Positions 1 to 6,022 of a DNA stretch of 7,199 bases are shown one piece after another. Source of the DNA: JBKPCD01 sp046727175 (GTDB lineage: Bacteria; Acidobacteriota; Vicinamibacteria; Vicinamibacterales; 2-12-FULL-66-21). Location of the stretch: positions 1 to 7,199 of the forward strand of contig JBKPCD010000293.1 in the NCBI GenBank assembly GCA_046727175.1, in the 5' to 3' direction. Every line of letters begins with the position of its first letter. Position 1 is the stretch's first letter. Both the position numbers and the translations under genes were made by a program. The notes under the pieces were generated by a model. That model saw nothing but the letters and a program-made list of their open reading frames with translations. It had not been told where the DNA came from and ran no database searches.

Positions 1-2
1 GG

Positions 3-665
3 CTCGAGCGGCTCGAGAGTGAACTACGATCGACCCAGTGGGATCCGGATCGCGTCCGCGATGCTCTGAGCGAACAGCTCCGGCAGATTCGGGTGCCGGA
101 TCATCGGCTGAACGCGCAGCGCGTGGTTGACATCGCCTCAGCGCGCCTCGCATCGATCAGCCGTGTGACGGTCGATGCCGGCGCCCACATGTTTCCCGCG
201 ACGATGCTGTGGCCGGCCTGCGAGCCGAATCAGATGCTGATCTCGAACGGCCTCTCGACGATGGGATTTGCTCTGCCGGCGGCGATTGGGGCAGCGCTTT
301 TGGATTCGGAGCGGCTAGTGGTCGCCTTGACGGGTGATGGCGGATTGCTGATGTGCGTCGGCGAATTGCTCACGGCGGTTCGCGAGCAGCTCCGAATCAT
401 GACAATTGTGCTGAGCGACGGGTCCCTGAGCCTCATTGACATCAAGCAGCAAGCGCGGGCGCTCGAGCGAGTCGGAGTCGAGCTGGGCGCAATCTCATGG
501 CCCACGCTCGCAGGCAGCTTCGGCGTGAGGGCGTTCTGCGCCGAGACGGAGGATCAGCTGAAGTCATGCATCGAGAGCGCGCTCGAGTGTTCCGGGCCAA
601 CACTCGTTGAAGCGAGAATTGATCCCGGCAACTACGGAGCAACATTGCGCGCTGTTCGCGGATGA
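3..665 (+). CDS. Thiamine-diphosphate-dependent enzyme, acetolactate synthase/decarboxylase superfamily (C-terminal part)
   Basis: The reading frame is open from the window edge, so the N-terminal pyrimidine-binding domain and most of the central domain are missing; 220 residues are visible. The TPP diphosphate/Mg-binding domain is clear: a GLSTMGFALPAAIGA segment, then TGDGG (Asp codon at 336-338), and 27 residues after that Asp the segment SDGSLSLI, where most relatives have NN or ND. The Mg ligand usually supplied by Asn would therefore be Asp, a substitution common in this superfamily. The C-terminus (GPTLVEARID) is typical. Family members decarboxylate 2-keto acids or carboligate the resulting aldehyde; substrate cannot be read from this half. 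It lies 76 bases upstream of an aldehyde dehydrogenase and the mtnBDC genes, so a 2-keto acid decarboxylase feeding that dehydrogenase is an attractive inference. Superfamily is secure, specific function is not. Confidence 0.9.
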   Translation, partial: LERLESELRSTQWDPDRVRDALSEQLRQIRVPDHRLNAQRVVDIASARLASISRVTVDAGAHMFPATMLWPACEPNQMLISNGLSTMGFALPAAIGAALLDSERLVVALTGDGGLLMCVGELLTAVREQLRIMTIVLSDGSLSLIDIKQQARALERVGVELGAISWPTLAGSFGVRAFCAETEDQLKSCIESALECSGPTLVEARIDPGNYGATLRAVRG

Positions 666-671
666 CTGGCG

Positions 672-691
672 GGGACCGGCCCTCGGGTCCC
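672..691. repeat. GGGACC/GGTCCC hairpin between the TPP enzyme and aldehyde dehydrogenase genes
   Basis: GGGACC at 672-677 is complementary to GGTCCC at 686-691 with an 8-base loop, in a very GC-rich spacer. It uses the same GGGAC/GTCCC arms as the hairpin array between mtnD and mtnC. It could be a small intergenic repeat or a processing/attenuation hairpin. No T tract follows, so it is not a standard terminator. Confidence 0.55.
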
Positions 692-728
692 GGCCCCGGG
701 CTCCCGACGAGCGGCGAATTGATTGATC

Positions 729-735
729 AGGAGGT
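729..735 (+). promoter_or_regulatory. Strong Shine-Dalgarno for the aldehyde dehydrogenase gene
   Basis: AGGAGGT lies 6 bases before the ATG at 742, close to a perfect anti-16S match. It fixes the start codon and suggests efficient translation of this gene. Confidence 0.85.
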
Positions 736-741
736 CGCGTC

Positions 742-2205
742 ATGATCGTTTCCACCACCGCAGGATTCGAGGCGCTCATCATCGACGGTCAACGCGTCGC
801 CGCGTCCGACGGCGGCACGTTCGAGGTCTACGACCCATCAACCGGAGATGTGCTGGCGACGGTCGCGAAGGCAACGAAGGCTGACGTGCGCCGCGCGGTT
901 CAGTCCGCCCGGGCGGCGCTGGAATCGAAGGCCTGGGCCGGGATCACACCGGCCGAACGCGGACGTCTCCTGTTTCGGATGGCGCAGGCGATTCGCGATC
1001 GCGCCGAGGAGCTCAGCACGCTCGAAAGCTGCGACAACGGAAAGCCGCTGCGTCAGGCGCGGGCCGACGTGCAGGTTGCCGCGCGATACTTCGAGTTCTT
1101 CGCGGGGATCGCCGACAAGATCATGGGCAACACGATCCCGCTCGGGCCGGGCTTTCTCGATTACACGATTCGCGAGCCAATCGGCGTATCGGCGCAGATC
1201 ATTCCGTGGAACTACCCGATTCAGATTGGCGCACGCGGTGTGGCTCCAGCGCTTGCGGCGGGCTGTACGGTGGTTCTGAAACCCGCGGAGGATGCGCCCA
1301 TGACGGCGCTCCGGCTCGGCGAGATCGCGCTCACGTGCGGCCTGCCGCCCGGCGTCCTGAATGTCGTTCCTGGCATGGGCCCCGAAGCGGGCGCGGCGCT
1401 CGCCAGCGACCCGGACATCAATCAACTCACGTTCACCGGCTCAGTCGAGGTCGGCACGCTCGTCGCGAAGATGGCCGCGGTCAACATCGTTCCCGTCGTG
1501 ATGGAGCTCGGCGGAAAATCTCCGAACATCGTATTCGCGGACGCCGATCTCGAATTGGCCGTGCAGGGCGTCGCAAACGCGATTTTCCAGAACGCCGGGC
1601 AGACGTGTTCGGCGGGATCCCGGTTGCTCGTCGAACGACAGGTTCACGATGCATTGCTGGCCCGACTCGTCTCGAAGGCGAAATCCATGCGCGTCGGGCC
1701 GGGGGTAAGCGATCCCGACATGGGACCAATCATTTCGAAGCGGCAGCTCGAGACGATCGAAGGGTACGTGAAGATTGGCGCCGTCGAAGGAGCGCGTATT
1801 GCCGTCGGCGGATCGCGCCCGGAGGATCCGTCATTGAGTCGCGGGTTCTACTACTCGCCGACACTGCTCGATGATGTCGCACCGCAGATGCGCGTCGCAC
1901 AGGAGGAGATTTTCGGGCCGGTGCTCGCCATCATCAGTTTCGATGAGCTCGACGAGGCCGCGGATCTGGCGAACCGCAGTCAGTACGGCCTGGTTGCCGG
2001 AATCTGGACGCGCGACATCAACAAGGCGCTGAGCCTTGCTGCGCGAATCAAGGCCGGCCAGGTTTACATCAACACGTACGGCGCCGGCGGCGGCGTCGAA
2101 TTGCCGTTCGGCGGGTACAAGAAGAGCGGTTACGGGCGGGAGAAGGGACTCGAAGCGCTGGCGAGCTACACGCAACTCAAGAACGTCTGCGTCAAATTCG
2201 CCTGA
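742..2205 (+). CDS. NAD(P)-dependent aldehyde dehydrogenase
   Basis: This 487-residue protein has the usual ALDH-superfamily length and every core motif: IPWNYP (oxyanion Asn157), VVLKPAE (Lys180, cofactor), FTGS at 231-234 (Rossmann loop), ELGGKSPN (general base Glu255), GQTCS (nucleophile Cys289), and EEIFGPV (Glu389, nicotinamide ribose). The C-terminal PFGGYKKSGYGRE segment is also canonical. It should oxidise an aldehyde to the carboxylic acid with NAD or NADP in the cytoplasm. The substrate class resembles broad betaine-aldehyde/retinal-type ALDHs but is not determined by sequence. It follows a TPP-dependent enzyme and ends 5 bases before mtnB, so it is almost certainly co-transcribed with methionine salvage. 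Methional or another sulfur-containing aldehyde is a reasonable but unproven substrate. Confidence 0.95.
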   Translation: MIVSTTAGFEALIIDGQRVAASDGGTFEVYDPSTGDVLATVAKATKADVRRAVQSARAALESKAWAGITPAERGRLLFRMAQAIRDRAEELSTLESCDNGKPLRQARADVQVAARYFEFFAGIADKIMGNTIPLGPGFLDYTIREPIGVSAQIIPWNYPIQIGARGVAPALAAGCTVVLKPAEDAPMTALRLGEIALTCGLPPGVLNVVPGMGPEAGAALASDPDINQLTFTGSVEVGTLVAKMAAVNIVPVVMELGGKSPNIVFADADLELAVQGVANAIFQNAGQTCSAGSRLLVERQVHDALLARLVSKAKSMRVGPGVSDPDMGPIISKRQLETIEGYVKIGAVEGARIAVGGSRPEDPSLSRGFYYSPTLLDDVAPQMRVAQEEIFGPVLAIISFDELDEAADLANRSQYGLVAGIWTRDINKALSLAARIKAGQVYINTYGAGGGVELPFGGYKKSGYGREKGLEALASYTQLKNVCVKFA

Positions 2206-2210
2206 GGATC

Positions 2211-2825
2211 ATGGGCGCCTCAGGCTTCTCTGTCGTCGCGTCGCAGCTGGTTGCCGCTGGCCGACGGTTCGATCACCGCGGCTGGGTGCTCGGCACCAGC
2301 GGAAATTTCAGCGGCGTTGTCAGCCGTCACCCGCTTCGCCTGGCAATCACCCCGAGCGGCGCGTCGAAGGGTGATCTGAGCGTCGATGACATCCTCGAGA
2401 TTGACGAAAAAGGCCGCCTGTTGAACGAACGTCGGGGCAAGCCGTCAGCCGAGGCGCTCCTGCATCTCGAGATTGTCCGCAACCGAGGCGCCGCCGCCGT
2501 GTTTCACACGCACTCGGTGTGGGCCACGATTCTGTCCGACCGTCATGTGGCCGAACATGGGCTGCTCATCGAAGGCTTCGAAATGCTCAAGGGGTTGGAA
2601 GGGGTCAAGACCCACGAGCATCGGGAGTGGATTCCGATCATCGAGAACGATCAGGACATGAGCCGTCTGGCAGGGACCGTGCGCGAGCTGCTGACCACCG
2701 AGCGCCCGTGCCACGCGTTTCTTCTTTGCCGTCACGGGATGTACACTTGGGGCGATACTGTTGCGCAGGCGCTGCGGCACGTGGAAATCGTCGAGTTCCT
2801 GCTCGAAACGGTGGGAAGAAAATAA
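2211..2825 (+). CDS. mtnB: Methylthioribulose-1-phosphate dehydratase
   Basis: A class II aldolase-fold zinc protein of 204 residues, matching the MtnB family length. It dehydrates 5-methylthioribulose-1-phosphate to the 2,3-diketo-5-methylthiopentyl-1-phosphate used by MtnC. Visible motifs are GTSGNFS (28-34), TPSGASKG (47-54) and PSAEALLH (78-85) for phosphate/substrate binding. Zinc ligands are HTH (His99, His101) and His175 in the RHGMYTWG segment. The candidate catalytic acid is Glu124 in EMLKG, and PIIEN (142-146) is a further family signature shared with human APIP. These MtnB-specific features plus adjacent mtnD and mtnC argue against the related DHAP-shunt aldolase Ald2 or an L-fuculose-phosphate aldolase. 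The ATG at 2211 is 5 bases after the aldehyde dehydrogenase stop, with GAGG overlapping that stop codon, so translational coupling is likely. Confidence 0.95.
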   Translation: MGASGFSVVASQLVAAGRRFDHRGWVLGTSGNFSGVVSRHPLRLAITPSGASKGDLSVDDILEIDEKGRLLNERRGKPSAEALLHLEIVRNRGAAAVFHTHSVWATILSDRHVAEHGLLIEGFEMLKGLEGVKTHEHREWIPIIENDQDMSRLAGTVRELLTTERPCHAFLLCRHGMYTWGDTVAQALRHVEIVEFLLETVGRK

Positions 2826-2917
2826 GAAGTACGAAGTTCGAAGTACGAAGTAGAACGGAGTAAGAAGAAAACACGGCGAGTTCAAAGTGTCTTTACTTCT
2901 TCCTTCGTACTTCGAAC
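2826..2917. repeat. GAAGTACGAAG-type intergenic repeat with inverted copy
   Basis: Immediately after the mtnB stop, GAAGTACGAAGT occurs twice in direct orientation (2826-2837 and 2840-2851, period 14). A perfect 15-base inverted copy follows: GTTCGAAGTACGAAG at 2836-2850 against CTTCGTACTTCGAAC at 2903-2917, separated by 52 bases. In RNA this could pair just before the mtnD Shine-Dalgarno. The purine-rich low-complexity look resembles a dispersed genomic repeat. No open reading frame here is convincing. Confidence 0.8.
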
Positions 2918-2923
2918 GTTCTT

Positions 2924-2929
2924 GGAGGA
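2924..2929 (+). promoter_or_regulatory. Shine-Dalgarno deciding the mtnD start
   Basis: GGAGGA lies 5 bases before the ATG at 2935. It selects that ATG over an upstream in-frame start at 2887, whose 16 extra residues would be encoded by the repeat region. It begins 7 bases after the inverted-repeat arm ending at 2917, so it stays accessible if the stem forms. Confidence 0.8.
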
Positions 2930-2934
2930 CCGCC

Positions 2935-3507
2935 ATGGCGATCGTGAAGATTCCAGCGACGAACACCACGCTGCGTGAGTCGGACGAGGTCACCGGGTTC
3001 CTCGCGGCGCGCGGGATCGACTACGAGCGGTGGACGCCGGATCGTCCCGTCGATTCCGACGCCGCGCCCGAAGCGATTCTGTCCGCGTACGCGCGCGAGA
3101 TCGACGGATTGAAAACGCGCGGCGGATACGTCACGGCCGATGTCATCGACGTGAAGCCGGAGACGCCAAATCTCGATACGATGCTCGCAAAGTTCAATCG
3201 CGAGCACTGGCACGACGAAGACGAAGTCCGCTTCATCATCGAAGGCCGCGGGCTGTTTCACATCCACACCGGGGGCGATGAGGTCTTCGCGATCGAGGTC
3301 GAGGCCGGCGATCTGATCAGGGTCCCGCGCGGCACGCATCACTGGTTCGATCTCTGCGCCGAGCGCCGCATCCGGGCGATCCGGCTGTTCCAGGACGTCT
3401 CCGGCTGGACGCCGCACTACACGGACAGCGGCGTCGATCGAGGTTTCCAGCCCGTCTGTTTCGGTCCTTTGTATCTGGCTACGCCAGCCCGACCAAATCT
3501 GACTTAA
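2935..3507 (+). CDS. mtnD: Acireductone dioxygenase (cupin)
   Basis: A 190-residue cupin of the ARD family. It splits acireductone with O2, giving KMTB plus formate when Fe(II)-bound (methionine salvage), or methylthiopropionate, formate and CO when Ni(II)-bound in Klebsiella-type enzymes. The four metal ligands are present: His91 and His93 in EHWHDEDEVRF, Glu97 in the same motif, and His136 in PRGTHHWFDL. N-terminal features fit the family: MAIVKIP, and RGIDYERW at 27-33. The region EVEAGDLIRVPRGT forms the second cupin motif. The start is the ATG with a good Shine-Dalgarno. It sits between mtnB and mtnC, its pathway neighbours, but is separated from each by over 100 bases of repeat-rich DNA. 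Which metal it uses cannot be read from sequence. Confidence 0.96.
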   Translation: MAIVKIPATNTTLRESDEVTGFLAARGIDYERWTPDRPVDSDAAPEAILSAYAREIDGLKTRGGYVTADVIDVKPETPNLDTMLAKFNREHWHDEDEVRFIIEGRGLFHIHTGGDEVFAIEVEAGDLIRVPRGTHHWFDLCAERRIRAIRLFQDVSGWTPHYTDSGVDRGFQPVCFGPLYLATPARPNLT

Positions 3508-3524
3508 GATCGCAACTTCTGCTA

Positions 3525-3638
3525 CAGGGACGGCTCCCTTCAGGTGCCGGTCCCTGACGCTCCTTAAGGGGTGTCCCCTTGAGGCACTTTGTCCCGTTGA
3601 GGGGACCATTAGCGCACAGTCCCGCTAAGAGGGACTGT
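3525..3638. repeat. Array of four GGGAC/GTCCC hairpins between mtnD and mtnC
   Basis: Four consecutive inverted repeats fill the 140-base mtnD-mtnC spacer. Hairpin 1 is CAGGGACGGC (3525-3534) with GCCGGTCCCTG (3546-3556), one bulge. Hairpin 2 is CCTTAAGGGG (3562-3571) with CCCCTTGAGG (3575-3584), a 3-base loop and one G-U pair. Hairpin 3 is GTCCC (3591-3595) with GGGAC (3602-3606). Hairpin 4 is ACAGTCCC (3616-3623) with GGGACTGT (3631-3638). Hairpins 1, 3 and 4 share the GGGAC/GTCCC arm. None is followed by a T tract. The last stem ends 9 bases before the mtnC ATG. Confidence 0.8.
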
Positions 3639-3647
3639 CCCCCTGCC

Positions 3648-4391
3648 ATGGGCGACCTTCGGGCGATCATTCTGGACATCGAAGGGACGACGACCCCGAT
3701 TTCATTCGTCAACGAGACGCTGTTTCCATATGCACGACGGAAGCTGCGGACCTACCTCGAAGCGTACAGGAGCACGCCGGAAGGCCTTGCGTTGCTGGCC
3801 CGGTTGCGTCAGCAGCGGGACGCGGACGCGTGCGATCACGCGGACGTCCCGCCCTGGGTCGATGCGACGCTCGAGGCCCGCTACGATTCGGTCGCGAGCT
3901 ATGTCGGATGGCTCATGGATCGCGATCGAAAATCGCCGCCGCTGAAGGATCTGCAGGGCCGAATCTGGGAGGAGGGCTACCGGACCGGTGAGCTCGTGGG
4001 AGAAGTGTTTGCGGACGTGGGTCCTGCGCTGGCACGCTGGCACCAGCAGCGTCTGCTCGTCGGCGTCTTTTCCTCAGGAAGCGTCCTTGCGCAGCGGCTC
4101 CTGTTTCGACACTCGACGGCCGGCGATCTCTCGGGATTCCTGCGCTGGCACTTCGATACGACAACGGGCGCCAAAACGGAGGCCGACAGCTATTGCCGGA
4201 TCTCGAGGACGGTCGGCATTCAACCGGCCGACATCCTGTTCGTCTCCGACATCGTCCGCGAGCTCGATGCCGCCCGTCAGGCAGGATGGATGACCGCGTT
4301 GTCAATCAGACCCGGGAACGCGCCGACACCCGAAGATCACTCCACCGCGACGATACGCACCTTCGACGACGTGACAGGCCGTAGATGGTAA
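3648..4391 (+). CDS. mtnC: Acireductone synthase (enolase-phosphatase E1)
   Basis: A HAD-superfamily phosphatase of 247 residues. It enolises 2,3-diketo-5-methylthiopentyl-1-phosphate and removes the phosphate to give acireductone, the MtnD substrate. HAD motif I is the family-specific DIEGTTTPI (Asp10, Glu12); motif II is FSSGS (Ser143 region); motif III Lys176 lies in TGAKTEADSY; motif IV is FVSDIVRELDAA (Asp201). The N-terminal SFVNETLFPYAR and the GRIWEEGY segment are also typical. The ATG at 3648 was chosen because the protein then begins four residues before the first beta-strand; a TTG at 3579 would add 23 residues encoded by the hairpin array. No good Shine-Dalgarno precedes this ATG, so translation may depend on the upstream structure. 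The terminal Trp codon and stop belong to a heptamer repeat. Confidence 0.95.
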   Translation: MGDLRAIILDIEGTTTPISFVNETLFPYARRKLRTYLEAYRSTPEGLALLARLRQQRDADACDHADVPPWVDATLEARYDSVASYVGWLMDRDRKSPPLKDLQGRIWEEGYRTGELVGEVFADVGPALARWHQQRLLVGVFSSGSVLAQRLLFRHSTAGDLSGFLRWHFDTTTGAKTEADSYCRISRTVGIQPADILFVSDIVRELDAARQAGWMTALSIRPGNAPTPEDHSTATIRTFDDVTGRRW

Positions 4392-4440
4392 ATGGAAGAC
4401 GGAAGACGGAAGACGGAAGACGGAAGACGGAAGATGGCAA
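4385..4440 (+). repeat. Heptamer tandem array (ATGGAAG/ACGGAAG, eight units)
   Basis: Eight contiguous 7-base units: ATGGTAA (4385-4391), ATGGAAG, five perfect ACGGAAG copies (4399-4433), and ATGGCAA (4434-4440). The first unit contains the last codon and stop of mtnC. The same tract can be read as GGAAGAC repeats from 4394. Confidence 0.9.
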
Positions 4441-4479
4441 TCTTCATCGCGTTCCTTATCCTCGGCTTCCTATTTTTTT
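4429..4479 (+). terminator. Weak candidate terminator after mtnC
   Basis: GAAGAT (4430-4435) pairs with ATCTTC (4440-4445) around a 4-base loop, and GGAAG (4429-4433) could alternatively pair with CTTCC (4466-4470), followed by seven T at 4473-4479. The long-range stem is short and the T tract is distant from the strong local hairpin. It is plausible by position only. Confidence 0.25.
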
Positions 4480-5964
4480 ATTTCCATTTTCCATCCTCCA
4501 TTTCCCATCTCTGTCGGCGACTCTCGCGAAGTCGATGTAGCCGCGCTCCGGATCCGTGTGTATCAGCCTGACGAGTACGCGGTCTCCCACATCCAGCCCC
4601 TCGTAGCCACGCTCGAGACGCCCTTCGATCGGCGGGCGCGGCAATCGTACCCACGTCCCTTTCGGCGAGGCGCCGGTGACGATCGCGTCGAATTCCTCGC
4701 CAATCCGGCCCGAGAGCCACAACGCGGCAGCCGCCTTCCTGACGTGGCGCTCGACCTTGTTTGCGGCGTCTTCCTGACGCGTGCAATGTTCGGCAAGTCC
4801 GGTCAATTCGCCCACCGAGTAAGGCGGCCCGCTTCGATTGAGCGCGGCCTTGATCAAGCGCTGCGTGATCAAATCAGGAAACCGTCGGTTCGGTGCCGTC
4901 GAATGGGTGTAGTTCGACGCGGCCAGCGCGAAATGCGTAGATGCCGGCCCCGTCGCGTCCTCGGCCACGTACTCACCACGGCCGAGCAGCTTGATGACGC
5001 TGAGGGACAGGTCTGCAAAGTCCTCGGATCCGCGCTGATCCTTCAGAAATGCCTGAAGCGACCGGGCGTCCGGTGCGTCGGGGAGGTGCGCCCCATGCGC
5101 CGCAGCGAGGTCGACGATCCGCGACCAGCGCTCGGGGGAGCGAACCACACGACGAATCGACGGGGAGCCTCGAGACGACAGGAACTGCGCGGTTGTGCCG
5201 TTCGCGGCAATCATGAAGCTTTCGATGATGTCCCGCGCGCGATTGGGCTCCACGGTGCGCAACTCGCGGACTTCGCCGTCGGCCACGACTGGCTTGATCT
5301 CAGAGCGTTCGAATTCGAGTGCGCCTTCCGCGTGCCGCCTCGCGCGCAGATCGCTCGCCAATCGATCCTGCAACCGAAGTTGGGCTTCGAGCTCACTCGA
5401 CGCCGCGATGGCGGCGGGCGCCACGGCATGACCGTCGAGCCATGCCGCGACGGACTCGTATGTCAGCTTCGCGTGGTTCCGGACGACCGCCCCGTACACG
5501 TCGGACGCGGACACCACGCCCTCGGCGTCGATCCGCATGTCGATGACGATCGCAGCGCGGTCGACGTCAGCGTTCAGCGACGTGCGATCCGTCGACAGTT
5601 CCTCGGGCAGCATCGGGAAGACGAGCACGGGCGTGTAGACCGATGTCGTGTTCGTGCGCGCGTGATCGTCGAGCGCCGAGCCTCTCTTCACGAGCGAGTC
5701 GACGTCAGCGATCGCAATCAGCAGACGAGGATCGCGACGCTCTTCTTCGACGCACACCTCGAGCTGGTCGAGATCGCGCGATTCGTCGTTGTCGATGGAG
5801 GACCACGTCAGCGCGCGCAGATCGCGGAGCCCCTCGATTCGGCCGCTGCCGAGGCGCGCCAGCTCGGCACGGGCGGCCGGGGTCCAGTCCGGCTCGAGGC
5901 CGCGCTCGATCATCGCGCGACGCGCGATCGCCGCGAGCACGTCGCGATGATCGTTTGACGACAT
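4456..5964 (-). CDS. RNB-domain exoribonuclease (short RNase II/R-type)
   Basis: A 502-residue protein of the RNase II/R superfamily, which degrades RNA 3' to 5' with Mg. The RNB domain spans about 50-375. The metal-site segment SSIDNDESRDLDQ carries Asp58, Asp64 and Asp66, but the fourth Asp of the E. coli enzymes is Gln67. Other motifs are IAIADVDS (83-90), SVYTPVLVFPMLPEELS (108-124), ESFMIAAN (248-255) and YTHSTAPNRRFPDL (352-365), with the arginines that contact RNA near the catalytic site. About residues 421-483 form an S1-like OB fold. No N-terminal cold-shock domains are present, so it is a short family type. Residues 484-502 (Lys/Asn/Gly-rich) come from a heptamer repeat. The ATG at 5964 was chosen for the typical N-terminus; a TTG at 6045 would overlap the upstream gene. 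Shine-Dalgarno is weak. Role in RNA turnover is inferred. Confidence 0.9.
   Translation of the reverse strand: MSSNDHRDVLAAIARRAMIERGLEPDWTPAARAELARLGSGRIEGLRDLRALTWSSIDNDESRDLDQLEVCVEEERRDPRLLIAIADVDSLVKRGSALDDHARTNTTSVYTPVLVFPMLPEELSTDRTSLNADVDRAAIVIDMRIDAEGVVSASDVYGAVVRNHAKLTYESVAAWLDGHAVAPAAIAASSELEAQLRLQDRLASDLRARRHAEGALEFERSEIKPVVADGEVRELRTVEPNRARDIIESFMIAANGTTAQFLSSRGSPSIRRVVRSPERWSRIVDLAAAHGAHLPDAPDARSLQAFLKDQRGSEDFADLSLSVIKLLGRGEYVAEDATGPASTHFALAASNYTHSTAPNRRFPDLITQRLIKAALNRSGPPYSVGELTGLAEHCTRQEDAANKVERHVRKAAAALWLSGRIGEEFDAIVTGASPKGTWVRLPRPPIEGRLERGYEGLDVGDRVLVRLIHTDPERGYIDFARVADRDGKWRMENGNKKIGSRG
4481..4508 (-). repeat. Inverted heptamer array at the 3' end of the RNase gene
   Basis: Read on the minus strand from 4508 down, four contiguous 7-base units occur: ATGGGAA, ATGGAGG, ATGGAAA, ATGGAAA. 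They have the same period and ATGG core as the array at 4385-4440 but the opposite orientation. The RNase reading frame runs through them, giving its C-terminal tail. Confidence 0.8.
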
Positions 5965-6022
5965 CGGACGATGTATCAGCCTGCCGACGGTCGTGCCGAA
6001 TCTTGCACCGGTCCGAGTTTCT

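Noticed and set aside
3..17. CTCGAGCGGCTCGAG as an operator-like palindrome
   Set aside because: It lies in coding sequence and simply encodes LERLE with common codons.
838..1425. A 195-codon minus-strand open frame inside the aldehyde dehydrogenase gene
   Set aside because: The ALDH frame is complete with all motifs; the antisense product is low-complexity and Arg-rich.
2211..2825. mtnB read as a DHAP-shunt aldolase (Ald2) or fuculose-phosphate aldolase
   Set aside because: EMLKG and PIIEN signatures and the adjacent mtnD and mtnC support MtnB.
2893..3609. A 238-codon minus-strand open frame across mtnD and the hairpin array
   Set aside because: The mtnD frame has all four metal ligands; the antisense frame has no domain signature and runs through repeat DNA.
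4394..4435. The GGAAGAC tandem repeat as a CRISPR array or iteron origin
   Set aside because: Units are 7 bases with no spacers, and there are no cas or replication genes nearby.
4558..5958. A 466-codon plus-strand open frame antisense to the RNase gene
   Set aside because: The minus strand encodes clear RNB motifs throughout; the plus frame gives an Arg-rich sequence with no recognisable domain, as expected from GC-rich antisense shadowing.
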